This document shows, piece after piece, positions 37,993 to 48,811 of a stretch of DNA of 64,000 nt. The stretch's first letter is position 1. Each line of letters begins with the position of its first letter. The stretch is from Nyssa sinensis (Eukaryota > Streptophyta > Magnoliopsida > Cornales > Nyssaceae), in NCBI GenBank assembly GCA_008638375.1, contig CM018037.1, positions 33,837,076 through 33,901,075 on the forward strand, in the 5' to 3' direction. Under the pieces are notes generated by a model. It was not told the DNA's origin and did not search any database. It was given only the letters and a program-made list of their open reading frames with translations. The position numbers and the translations under genes are program-made.

Positions 37993-38570
37993 TTTCCATG
38001 ACTTTGTTTCTTCAGCCATTGCCTGAGATATTTTCAAAACGGTAGTGATAAGCTGGAGAGAAGATTGCTACTAACTAATCACTGAGCTCTGCTGTGAATG
38101 TTTTTGTGGTCTTGTTTCTTGTAGATTATGGATGGATTTCATAGGGCTTTTCACCTGTAATTCACTTGTATCAATTAAATATTTGCATTTTAAAGAGGTG
38201 TAATTTCCTCCCTCAACAAAACCATTCACTTCAAAATTTTATTTAATGTCTGACTCAACTATTTTGGAAGACCGCACCAGTAAACATAGGCCATGTCATG
38301 ATGATGGTTATCAGTGGTAAACACCTCTTCATTTATTATTTATATATATTATAATGTGGGCAAAGTGTCAATTCTTAGCAATATGTTTGTTTATATAGTT
38401 CCCTTTGCATTAGTAACACTTTTAGGTATTAATGTAGAAGTTATTAAAAGTCATCTTATTGCTGAATCAAAAATTACATATTGGTGTTTAATGAAATAAA
38501 ACTCATAAAATATTATATCAGTGATAACAAGAAGTTAAACCTTTTTACTGCCTGTAAAAACTTCCAAAGT
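37993..38570. other. 3' region of the LRR-RLK gene
   Basis: This covers the untranslated tail of the receptor gene and following AT-rich DNA. No clear AATAAA-type signal can be assigned and no second gene is seen. Confidence 0.45.
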
Positions 38571-38672
38571 TGTAGCATAGGGGTTTAAGGGCTAGTGCCG
38601 GCACAACATATAAAGGTAGGAATAGGACCAGGGGTTCAATCTTCATCACATATCTTTAAAAAGAAAAAAAAA
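38571..38672 (+). mobile_element. Short tRNA-like SINE remnant
   Basis: TGTAGCATAGGGGTTTAAGG (from about 38570) resembles a Pol III A box, and GGGGTTCAATCTTC (from about 38633) a B box, about 60 bases apart. An A-rich tail (AAAAAGAAAAAAAAAG) follows at about 38656-38671. No target duplication was found, so it may be truncated. Confidence 0.45.
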
Positions 38673-39560
38673 GTCTTTCGAATCTATTTATAAATTCTTA
38701 ACGGCCTAAAATTCACTGTTAAACGTCCTCTTTACCCTGTTTTCATACTCCATCGAGAGCCACGCCCACATTGGAAAACAAGATATTACAAAACCTTGCA
38801 ACTTGGAATCAGTTACATACTAGAAGTTCTACATGGTTTAGCTCGTTTTGGGGTTTAGTGGTAGTCCTGTTGGTCTGTTTTATTTAGTCATTGGTTCTAA
38901 GTAGTTGTACTACTTGACTTTGATAGGCACTGTTTGAAAATGTATTACCATGCTGTTGCAATATTAGATGGTGAATGGAGCATATTAACTGCATTATAAT
39001 GCATAATTAAAAGAGAAAAAAACTTTGCAAAGTTATGACAAACATGAATTTATTATTTCTTCAGTAAGCCGGAGGGTTATTAAAAGCCTGGAAAATGTGC
39101 TTGTCACTAATTTTGTCTTCTTGGACCACACAAATCAATGAGAAGACACATAACATACTTAGAAGATGTGTATTTGTACGGCCATAAAATCAACTCACAA
39201 ACCTGGGAATGACATCATAAAATGAACTCACAAACCTGGGAATGACAGCTGTCACATGCGAGAGCCAAATGACTAAACTACCTTTACAGGGTAATTGGTA
39301 AACAAGGCAGCATGAGAGCCCCTGGGCAGCCCCCCCAAGCTGTCCCGCTCATTTCGGGCAAGTTAGCTAGCTCGCCCGCAATACTTTGGATTGGAAGCTG
39401 GTTTGACTAAGTCTAACCTGTTTGAATGGAGTCTGATTGGGCGCGATTCCGATCTTCAAGAAATTAGAAAACATTACTCCATGCACGATGCCAACTATGA
39501 TATCATATCCTCCTATTACATAGGAATCAACTAAGATTAAGGGAGCTATCTCCACACTGT
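38673..39560. other. Intergenic DNA with a short tandem repeat
   Basis: A 33-bp unit (CATAAAATSAACTCACAAAC...) is present twice, from 39183 and 39216 to about 39247. No coding frame is recognised elsewhere in this stretch. Confidence 0.5.
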
Positions 39561-39589
39561 CACCAACTATTTAAACACCAGGATCTTTG

Positions 39590-39770
39590 GTTCAAGGATA
39601 TGCCAACCTTGGTATTAGTCTTCCTGTTACATCTTTTCTGTACTCAAACTAGTATCACGCTAACTTAATCGTTGGAGAACCCTTGACCGGCATCACACCG
39701 GTGCCCTCTGAGCTACTCCGATAGTCTCTTCCCTTTCTTGCAAGAAGGAAACTCATTTGTGGAGGATTTT
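39590..39770 (-). mobile_element. LTR-retrotransposon-like fragment, minus strand
   Basis: Read on the minus strand this contains GAGGGCACCGGTGTGATGCC followed by GGTTCTCCAACGATTAAGTTAGC. This CTCCGACGATTAAGTTAG-type block is one I associate with LTRs of plant retrotransposons. No second LTR, primer site or coding domain is nearby, so only a fragment remains. The class assignment rests on recalled word similarity. Confidence 0.35.
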
Positions 39771-41639
39771 CCCCTCACAACATTCTTACAATGACATATT
39801 AAATACAAGTAGACATGAGCACCCCGTGAACATAAAGTTGTCATGGCCTGGAATAATTGATCGTGGGATCACCTCTAGGGTAGTCTGTTTTTTCTTCTAA
39901 AGATTGTTTGACTCGTGGTAGTGATAAACTAGCAGAGGACAAGATGTCCCCAAAAAAAGCATCCTAAAATCTCTGTTTGTTTCATCCATGGCTTTGACTT
40001 TGTGTGCGTGTACTTTGTCTTGATATATTATTAATATTTTTTATTTTATTTTTTCTTATGGAAAGTTGGTGCCATTTGATTTTACTCTGCACTCTGGGTG
40101 TTTTTTGTTGTAACTGGTTACCCCCTGTCACTCAATTCTAGACATGGAATTGTAGAATAAAAATAGTTTGAAGTGATGGTCCATCAATATCAAGTTTCCA
40201 TGGTTTCACGATCATTTTCTACCACTGTGATTGTGCAATACCATAATAATATTACCACTAAAATGCATTAGAAAGGAAGAATGACATGGTTCGTATTAAG
40301 GGTCAGGCTAAGGAGCGACCAAAATTAACTTTGATACAGATAATAAGAAAATATATAATAATGTGTGGTTTGAATGAGGAAATAATCTTAAATACAGTAG
40401 AATGACGAGATATGCTTCATATGTAGCTGATCCCAAAGAGTTTACATAAAGTTTTATTGAGTTGAATTGAGTTTTACAAATATTTATTCATAATGTCTAA
40501 TATCTGGAAATAGATAGGCATCTTGTGACAAATTTTGTGTATTTCCCTATAATTTCCATTAGATGGTTTTGTTTTGAAGGATGTAAAATGTCTACATCCC
40601 ATAATGACCATTCAAGTTTAGTGTTTTCAAATCATCAAAACGGATAAATATATGCCTCTTTACTTTACTAGCAACTCCACCAAAAACTATTTTACTGGTA
40701 CTTGATTCATGTCACAAGTTGAAGGTTGATTGCTCACCATGATTGTTTTGTAATCGTTGGGTTCTCCTCTGCGGGGACTTAGAATTGCAGAAAGATCCCA
40801 AAATGATTTAATTCCAGATCACTTGGGTCCATGGGACAACATTATGTGAAAGGTGGGGGATACTGTCATATATTGTTATGGCATTGAGATCATGTAAAAT
40901 TCCGTGATTTAATGGGAGAGGCTTTCCTAGTGTTTGAGATTCTTTAGACCACAGTTTTATCCCATCACATGTGAACAATAGTAGAAAGCCTTGAGTTTTG
41001 TTGCACAAAGACAATGTCAATGAATGAACAAAATTACACTAAGCATGTTGAGTTTTTCTTTCATACTATGTAATATATGAGAACCATGCATGTGTCCATC
41101 TATTTAGTAATGCAATCAAGTCCTCCAGGCTGGTTAGTAGGTCAGTTCGTATTTTTAGATGGCTAGCAGATTAAATAATTAAAGTAATGGATCCTCTTGA
41201 CAGAGTGTGAGAATATTAATGATTTTAAACACATTTAAATGTTTGATTTGCTGAACACATGCCTCGATCATGGCCTAGAACATACACTTAACTACCTTAT
41301 TTAAACCTAAGAGCATCTTCAGAGGTGAAAATTATGGCATTAGCCGCATTACATCCTTAAATAGCACATTAAGCGCTTATCTTTCGGAAGCACACTTTCA
41401 TTCCATGGAGAATTAAGTGTTCCTCATCCATGGAAGTAGCTCCACTGTCACTGAGTACAAGTTGGAATTATTTATGCCATTATATCAAAAATGCATTTTA
41501 GGACGGTTGAGTCATTTCCAAACAGTCTTATAACCCTGTTGATAAGCTAATTCCTATGGATGTCTATTTGCCGGGCTGTCCACTTAAACTGGAAGCAGTT
41601 ATAGATGTTGTGTTGAAAATCTGAACTGGTTGGATTGGA
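39771..41639. other. Intergenic DNA, no gene seen
   Basis: Mixed-composition sequence with only short open frames and no recognisable family. The word GGACGGTTGAGTCATTTCC at 41501 recurs nearly exactly at 42300. Confidence 0.45.
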
Positions 41640-42345
41640 CAACTAAGATCACTTCCGATGAGCTCCTGCAAAACGGACAATGATGAAAGTCACCGGAGAG
41701 GCCCCGGTGATGGCCACTGACAAATCAGAGAGTGAGAAGATAATTTTGACAATAGAGTAAGCAATGAATTGAGCTTAGGATTTTGTGCATACCTTACTTC
41801 CATTATATAGATGTGTAATTGTCATTTTGATAAGATCCCTTGTTAGAGTAAATTACGGGATTATGATTCTCATGAGATAAGCATAAATGACAGTTTTCTT
41901 ATCAGATTCTAAGAAGAGCTCAAATCTAAAGTTTTAGGCTCTGCTCGTGAGATATCGAACTAGGTGGTCTGGACTGATGTCCAGAATAGTTCATGAAGTG
42001 GCCTCTTGCCGACTTGATGTTAAGACCTGCAGCTGTTGTATTGGCCGAGCTGACCTAACAGGTTGGCTGCTTGGGATGCTTGTTGTTGTCAGTAGATCAG
42101 TGGTCAGGATTGCACATGACTTAAGTGTCCACATGTCCCAATCTTAATGGTGGTATCATTTTTGGGTATATCAGATGCTATAACAAAACTTCAAAAGAAA
42201 CTATTTCGAGAAATCTATGAAGATAGAATTAGGTCTTACCAGGAGAATCAATGTTTTACTACTAATCACAAGTTTTATGTTAGATGCAGTATTCATACTG
42301 GACGGTTGAGTCACTTCCAAACAGGGTCTTGTAAGTTATAAACCT
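41640..42345 (+). mobile_element. Possible LTR-like remnant, plus strand
   Basis: GATCACTTCCGATGAGCTCC followed by CACCGGAGAGGCCCCGGTGA and GAGAGTGAGAAGATAATTTT has the layout of plant LTR ends like the fragment at 39590, but in the opposite orientation. The nearly identical word GGACGGTTGAGTCAYTTCCA stands just before (41501) and near the end (42300) of this block, about 800 bp apart. No coding domain was found. Evidence is thin. Confidence 0.3.
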
Positions 42346-42645
42346 TGTATAAAACCTCGTGTCTTGTCCAAATATTTCACTAATTTGGAAATTTCAGATA
42401 ATGAACACAAAACTATCAGTACTTGAGAAAATTTAATCAAAACCCCAAAGGGTATTGCATCTATATGACAAGCTATATACATTTGAGATCTAAATAACTC
42501 TTTGAGGAACCAACTTTATGTGATTCAGAACAAGATTAGCTACATCCTAGAACCTTGTGTTCCACTAGGTTGGCAAGAAAACATTGGAAAAGAAAAGAAA
42601 TTAGTCCCCCCTTTCCTAGCAGCCAAACAGAACATTAACAAAAAT

Positions 42646-43423
42646 TTAAGCTTCAACAACTCTTCCTTGAGGGGATCTGACCCTGAAAACATGTTCTTCC
42701 CCTGTGCATTTATCTACTTTAACAACCCAATGGCTTCTCTTTCCAAAGCCACTGCCATTACCACTCTTGCTCTTTGCAGCTATTCTGGTCAGTAGCAACC
42801 CTTCTCCTATAGGCAACAACTGAGTATTTGAGCCACTCCACCTCCATGAGTCCTTGCAAAATGCATTATAGCCTAGAACAATAGTACCATTATGCCTCTT
42901 GCTTGCTTGCACTGCGCTAAGAATTCCTTCGTGATTCTCAAGGTTGCAATTGATGACTACAAAATCTGCGTGCCTGTAGTCATGGAGCAGTAGATTATGA
43001 GCTTCTCCAACAACAAACTCGACATGACTTGCATTGTGGCCTAGAGATTCCTTGGATGAATGTAGCTCTTTGAGCCCACGAAGAATGCAAACAACATGGC
43101 CACCTGTTTGATATGCAGCAGCAACAAGGGCTAGTGTGGTGGAGTCTGCAGTGCTAGCACCCGCTACAACCATGAGTTGTGCGTTGTTGCCAGCAGCAAG
43201 CGCGGAAATGAACTCGGCTGCATCTGGCTCTTTAGCCCTCTTTCCCTGAATTAGATCAAATGAATCTAAGTTAAAAAAAAAAATTGAAAGAGAACATGAA
43301 ATGAGATTCAAAAAGGAAAAGTAGTAATGTTCATTGGTGTTTAAATATAGTGTTTTTCGTTCTCACCATTTTCATTGTTTTGAGGTAGGCTTTTGTGGCA
43401 TTCTCAGCAGACCAGCAAGCCAT
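42646..43423 (-). CDS. DUF1442 family protein
   Basis: Two exons on the minus strand, 43367-43423 and 42646-43245, joined in phase 0, give 218 residues. The protein begins MACWSAENATKAYLKTMKM and continues GKRAKEPDAAEFISALAAGN, then QLMVVAGASTADSTTLALVA. This is the conserved start of the plant DUF1442 family, predicted to have a Rossmann-like (SAM-methyltransferase-like) fold. Further conserved blocks are TGGHVVCILR, FVVGEA, DFVVINCNLENH and GTIVLGYNAF. No signal peptide or membrane segment is evident. The biochemical function is not known; some databases carry a misleading ankyrin/KH label. A longer single frame runs upstream through the 121-bp intron, but the spliced start is preferred because it restores the conserved MACWSAENAT N terminus. 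Confidence 0.92.
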
Positions 43424-43492
43424 CCTTCTCTCTCTGTGTAAGTTTCTCTTTATGTTCTGATTCAACTTTTGATAGAAATAGAGACTCTTCAA

Positions 43493-43505
43493 CCTTATAT
43501 ATACC
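43493..43505 (-). promoter_or_regulatory. TATA box of the DUF1442 gene
   Basis: GGTATATATAAGG on the minus strand lies about 70-80 bp upstream of the start codon, a fitting distance for a short leader. Confidence 0.55.
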
Positions 43506-44069
43506 AAATGCCTTGGTCTTGTGTATTAGATTTATATGAAAGCAACAAAGGTATAAGTTGGATATTATTGGGATTGTCATCCCAAGTGGCAATATTAAAT
43601 AAATAAATGAACTTAGAAAGGTTTCATCTATACAGGATGGCCTTCAGTAGTTTTTGTCACCAATGTAAACAACTTTTTCCTACACAAATTTATATTAGTT
43701 AGAGCTGCTACTATAGGCTAGCCTTATGCACAAGACTTCTGTCACTGCAAGGTTTGAAGAGGCTTAGATGTACACAGTCTTATCTTTGCAAGCAGAAAGA
43801 CTATTTCCGCAATTAGCTTGAGTTGCTAATCCAGTTGATAAATAATCATTTCTAGGTTTTTTTTCTCCCCACAAATTCTGGTAGTTTTCCAAATTTTTTA
43901 CCATTAGCTTTATATCTATATTTATTTCACTATTATTAGAAGAAAAAACTATTAATTGGAATGGATAAATTTTACCAAACATTTTATAGAGAGTAGTCAC
44001 CATGGTTAATAACTTGAGGTTGGCAACTAGGATTGCAGCTTAAAATAAGCTAAAGAATACTAAATTCAT
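43506..44069. other. Intergenic DNA upstream of the DUF1442 gene
   Basis: No gene recognised. It probably contains the rest of the DUF1442 promoter, with no motif that I can assign. Confidence 0.4.
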
Positions 44070-44375
44070 GGTTGATCCGCGGGGAGCTTCCTGGACACCA
44101 GCTTAAGAATTATTAACAAATTGTTTAATGGTGGATGCTTATCTTAATTATGATCTAATGCATAATGTATCATACCAGTAGACCATTCCCCAAATATTCA
44201 TATACTAGCTGTGATGTCCTAAACTGGAGGGACAGTGGAAACTTTTATATCAAGTTGAAGAAATCTGCAGCAATTTGTTTAGGTTTTGTTAGGATTTCTT
44301 AGAGACAAACCTAACAAAACCCATGTTAGTTCTGGCAGCAATCCAACAAACTTGTAATTATTATTATCTAAGCTC
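44070..44375 (+). repeat. Dispersed duplication, copy 1
   Basis: This block shares ordered words with 46958-47195: GGGGAGCTTCCTGGACA, TTGTTTAATSRTKGATRCTTAT, CCCCAAATATTCATMTA, CCCATGTT and CCAACAAACTTGTA. The two copies lie about 2.9 kb apart in the same orientation and have diverged. Copy 1 carries an extra stretch with an inverted word pair (TTAGGTTTTGTTAGGATT / AACCTAACAAAACC) near 44280-44320. No coding frame. Confidence 0.7.
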
Positions 44376-46957
44376 TGAGTTTTAACACATTAGATTAGTG
44401 AAAAACTATGTGCTAATATGAAACAGGTCCCATCTTGTGAAATCCCTCGTATGTTTTAGGAAATAGCTCTATTATGTTTTACAAAGCATCTGAAATACAA
44501 ATTCAGAATCAAAGAACTTTTTCATGTATATTGTGCATAATTAACCATAGATAATAGAATTGAAGTGTTGATGCAGTTGGTTGTACAACCAGATAAATAA
44601 TCCTTCTTGTGAGGAGAGCGTTCTCTCTGTTGGAGAACGCCGTTTTGGTGAAAAGTCTTCTTTTTCTCATTATAGCTGACTATTTAAATATGATTAATGT
44701 TACATTTAACGGACTTGTTTACCTGTTGACATGAATTACAATAACTCTTCTTTAAAATATAAATAAAAAAGACAAAATAGATTTCAAAAACACCTTAACA
44801 CTTCAGCAAGTAAACAAAAATAGGTAAACATAACATATCCGAAGTGTTTCTCATCTGGGTTGGAACCTCTTTTTTCCACCTCCTATAATGGAGCGTTATT
44901 GTAGAAGTAACGTTTCATATTTTGAGTTTTGTCAACTGGGTCAATCATCTAGGGGACTTGGTTAAATTGGAGAAGGTTTATGTAGATAGCTACTCTGCTC
45001 AGCCTCTAATGTAGCTTATTCGGGTCAAAAGTCTAGCCCATTTGTCTGACCGGATTATTTTCCATAATAGAAATAGAAATGGTATTGTAATTTTGGTGCA
45101 TGTCTAGAATTAAATTAATAGTAGAACTAGTTTGTAGAAAAATCAAGTAGTTTCATTAAAAATGCTATATAAAAACTATATATATATATATATATTGCCT
45201 CCAGAAAGCCCTACAGAGATCTAGATCCAATCAAGTTGCTTCCCTTACAAAATTAAGCATGAATAACAGAGCAACACTATATATAAATTTTCTGTCTTGT
45301 GGTCTCTCTTGCATTATAAGATGTCCCATTTTGTCTGATTCTGTTGAAGAGATGATGTAAATGTGGTGGTGAAGGTGGTGTGTAGAAGTGTAGCTGACAT
45401 GTTTTCTTGAAACTTTCTTTTCTTTTTCTTGGCTGCATTTGGATTCCAAGAAAATGTATAAGAAAATAAAGAGAACGTGGGAGAGAGAAGGTGAAGGGAA
45501 ATAGGGGAGTGTTTGTTATCAACAAGTTGTGGGCTAAAGATTCTGTTTGAATTGGTAGTTTATCATAATTAAGAGAAGACATGTCTGCATGGGTCCATAC
45601 ACACCATTACTTGATATGGTACCTTATGGAGTACCATCATCTTATTATATGCTTTTATAGGTTCATGGAATCTGTATGTGTACCTTTCCATGGCCACATA
45701 TAGTTGTGTTGGATGATTCTCATGAATTTATCTAGATTTTTAATGACCCGATACAATCAGGTTTGACCCGTTTTGTTTAGATATTTTGACCCGTTTCGTT
45801 TCTTGTTTTGTAACTTACATATACAAGGGTGTTATTTTTAGAGTTCTTTTTTATGGGAGAGAGCCGACTTGGGTGAGTCGTCATTGGGTGTAAAGAAGTT
45901 TTTGAGTTTATAAGTCTTTTGCTCTTATAATCTCTTTGATACATAGTGGATTAATTATCGCTGTTCGTAAATGTAAGCATCTAGCCAAATCATGTAAATT
46001 TTATATCTTATTTATTTTTGTTTGAGATCGATTCATTATTTTTTTTTATCCCTTCCACACAACACCTGTTTAGTGGGTCAATTCCCGAGTCACTAAAAAA
46101 ATAAAGAAGTTAAAAAAAGGGCTTGATGACCAGTGATATTGTAAATCAATTAATAAGCATGATTCTAATATGAAGAATGAGGCCTTGTAATGCTAGTGGA
46201 ATTGTGCAATTTTGTAGGTGTCCCACTTGGATGGAGAATCAAAATGATGTAACTTAGTTCCTTAGATTACAAGTTTGTACTGTTTTTTTATATAATGATG
46301 ATTGCATCAAACCTTAATGCAATCAACTTCCAAAATTCTCTGCATCCCACAACTTTCATTGATTGAACAAACAAAGAATCAAGAAAGATGATGTATATAT
46401 GAAGGCAAGAAATGGAGGTTAGGTTTTTTTATTTTTTTGATTATCTAGAAGTAGACGGGTTGTAAACCGGAGATACCCACAATCACCCCCAAATCACAAG
46501 GATCGCTTAAGTCAGGACTCAGAATTACGACTTCGAAGTAGTAACCCTTGAAACTTTTTCACTCGAGCTAACCCTAAGGAGTTAGCAAGGGAGGTTAGTT
46601 AAAGGCACACTATCATCCTATCTTGTTAGATCACCGATTGCTGTTAGAGAATAAACTAACAATTTATAACAGTTTCTTTCACAGGCAACTCTATTTTGTG
46701 CTCTTGCAAGTGTAAAATCAACACATTGATGTAACAAAGTACGAGGCGTGAGAATGAGAGTGCTAATCGTGCCGGACAAGATGAGTAAGTGTAATATTAC
46801 ACTGAATAAATAAATAAAAACCTTAAATTTAATACCTCTCATAATCATAACTCTAAAATCCCAACTCCAAACTGGCAATGTTAGTACAAAAATAATAAGA
46901 TAGCAAATGGGATGACAATGCCCCTTCAATTAAAAAAGGTGTCAACTAGGTGGTATT
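44376..46957. other. Intergenic DNA, no gene seen
   Basis: It contains an (AT)n tract near 45179-45195 and ordinary AT-rich sequence. Minus-strand frames at 45231-45582 and 46618-46929 show no family resemblance. The block near 46435-46600 has a CGGAGATACCCACAATCACC word and little else of note. Confidence 0.45.
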
Positions 46958-47195
46958 TAGTGATTGTTGGGGAGCTTCCTGGACAATAGCAAAATAATTA
47001 TTATAAACTTGTTTAATCATTGATACTTATTTTAGTTTTGATCATTTAAAGCCATGTATTCTAGCTCTATACACAACTCCCCAAATATTCATCTATTGGT
47101 TGTATTGTTGTGTATTAGCGAGACAATTGAAATAAGGCCCATGTTTTTTCTGGCACCAACCCAACAAACTTGTAGTCATTAATATCTAATTTCTT
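46958..47195 (+). repeat. Dispersed duplication, copy 2
   Basis: Second, shorter copy of the block at 44070-44375, with the same order of shared words, beginning GGGGAGCTTCCTGGACAATA and ending near CCAACAAACTTGTAGTC. The shared limits suggest an old interspersed element, but no terminal repeats or target duplications are clear. Confidence 0.7.
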
Positions 47196-47632
47196 AATCA
47201 ATAATAGAATATTATAAATTAAACTATAACCATCTATTGGGTCTTGTTGTCTCCCCGATAACCCTTTTTTTTTATGCCAAGTTAAGGGGAATTTTATGAA
47301 ATTATGAAGCCCACTTATAAGTTGAAGTTGAGAGTTGATGTTAACTGTAGTTTTTTTCACCCAGTCCCATCTCCCCTGGGCCCACCCACGACCCTAACGC
47401 ATTGGCTGGACTTTGGTTGTGTGGCCTGCCCAGTTATCATTCTAGAGAGCACAATCATGAATATAATTTGGGCTGGGTTCTTGTAATGCCATCTGAGCTT
47501 TTTCCATGTCTTATCCCAGTTGTTAATTTACGATTTCTCTGACCTGAGCGGCCTTTAAAATATAGGACTTCTTCAGATTTCATGCAATTGATAAGAGGCC
47601 CAGTTGTCCAAATATTGGCAGGCCCTTTTACA

Positions 47633-47673
<41 letters not shown>

Positions 47674-48717
47674 GTATATATAAGTAATATTACATATTTT
47701 AAATTTTCATACCAAAATTTACATCTTAAATAATATGATGATAGATATATATACATTTTTAATAATTAAATGTTCGGACCAACTTATGCGTATCTCGACT
47801 AATCTTAAAATTAACGACCAGATAAACTTCCAATAATATCAAGAGAGTTTAGAACTCGAGACCTTAAATTTTAATTTTTAAGTTTTTACCTTTCGACCAA
47901 TGCCTTAAAATTTCCGATAATAAATATTTGAATTTTTTTTAATATATCTAAAACATTATTAATAATCTAATATAATATTATCTATATAATATTATTTATA
48001 TATATAATGACTCGTTCTGTCTACAAAAAAATTGTAAGAATAATTATCTCCCCAATTAATTATTAATTTATTTTGAATTTCTTTTATAAAAATGAAAAAT
48101 TGGACTAAATTAATAAAAAATTGTTAGATTTTGTGAAATAAAAAAAAAAAAAGAGAAAGGGAAAAAAGAAAAAATAGATTGACTTGATACTGAAACTAAA
48201 TAAAAGAGCTTCTTATATATAAAAGTTATGAGATTGTATATGAAAAATATTAATAAAAGAAACAAAGTCACGAGATTGAATATAAAAAATATTAATAAAA
48301 GAAACAAATTATGAAATTCTAATCCATTATATAATAATATGTGTGGTGGTTAGTTCTAACTCTGGTATCACAATAATATATAGATAACCTTATTATAATT
48401 CTAACAAAAATAAAATAAAATTCAACTCAATTTCTCTACCCAATCTCATGTATTTTGTATCATTTAGAGTATCATCATATATATATATATATATATATAT
48501 TCTTACTCAATAAATCATCCGGGTGAAAATTGAACTTCCTTGTGATAATACAATATAAATTCCATAAATTTTTTTTTTTAGGTCAACCTATTATGTAAAG
48601 TGCACGCAAACAACCGTATCTCGGTCGGTCAGCATCATTTGTAAAGGAGAAATCTGAGAACCCACCTCGGAGTCTCCTCCATTTGGGAAGAAATTATTCC
48701 AGACGCGCAATTGCGGC
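47196..48717. other. Intergenic DNA upstream of the HIR gene
   Basis: It holds a compound microsatellite, (CT)n then (TA)n, at 47633-47682 and an (AT)12 tract at 48477-48500, with very AT-rich sequence between. A direct repeat (GATTGWATATRAAAAATATTAATAAAAGAAACAAA) recurs around 48231-48309. No gene is seen. Confidence 0.5.
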
Positions 48718-48727
48718 CTTTATATGC
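48718..48727 (+). promoter_or_regulatory. TATA box of the HIR gene
   Basis: CTTTATATGC lies about 85-95 bp before the start codon at 48812, after a GC-richer block. It is the only good TATA-like word in the right place. Confidence 0.5.
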
Positions 48728-48811
48728 CAATGCCAAAAGCCAAAGCCGCGCCCTAATCTCTTCCAAAATTGTACTTCTAGAGAGAGAAATAGTGAGATTT
48801 AGAGAGAAAGC

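Noticed and set aside
42646..43311. Single-exon start for the DUF1442 gene at 43311
   Set aside because: The N terminus would be an AT-rich hydrophobic stretch foreign to the family; splicing to 43423 restores the conserved MACWSAENAT start.
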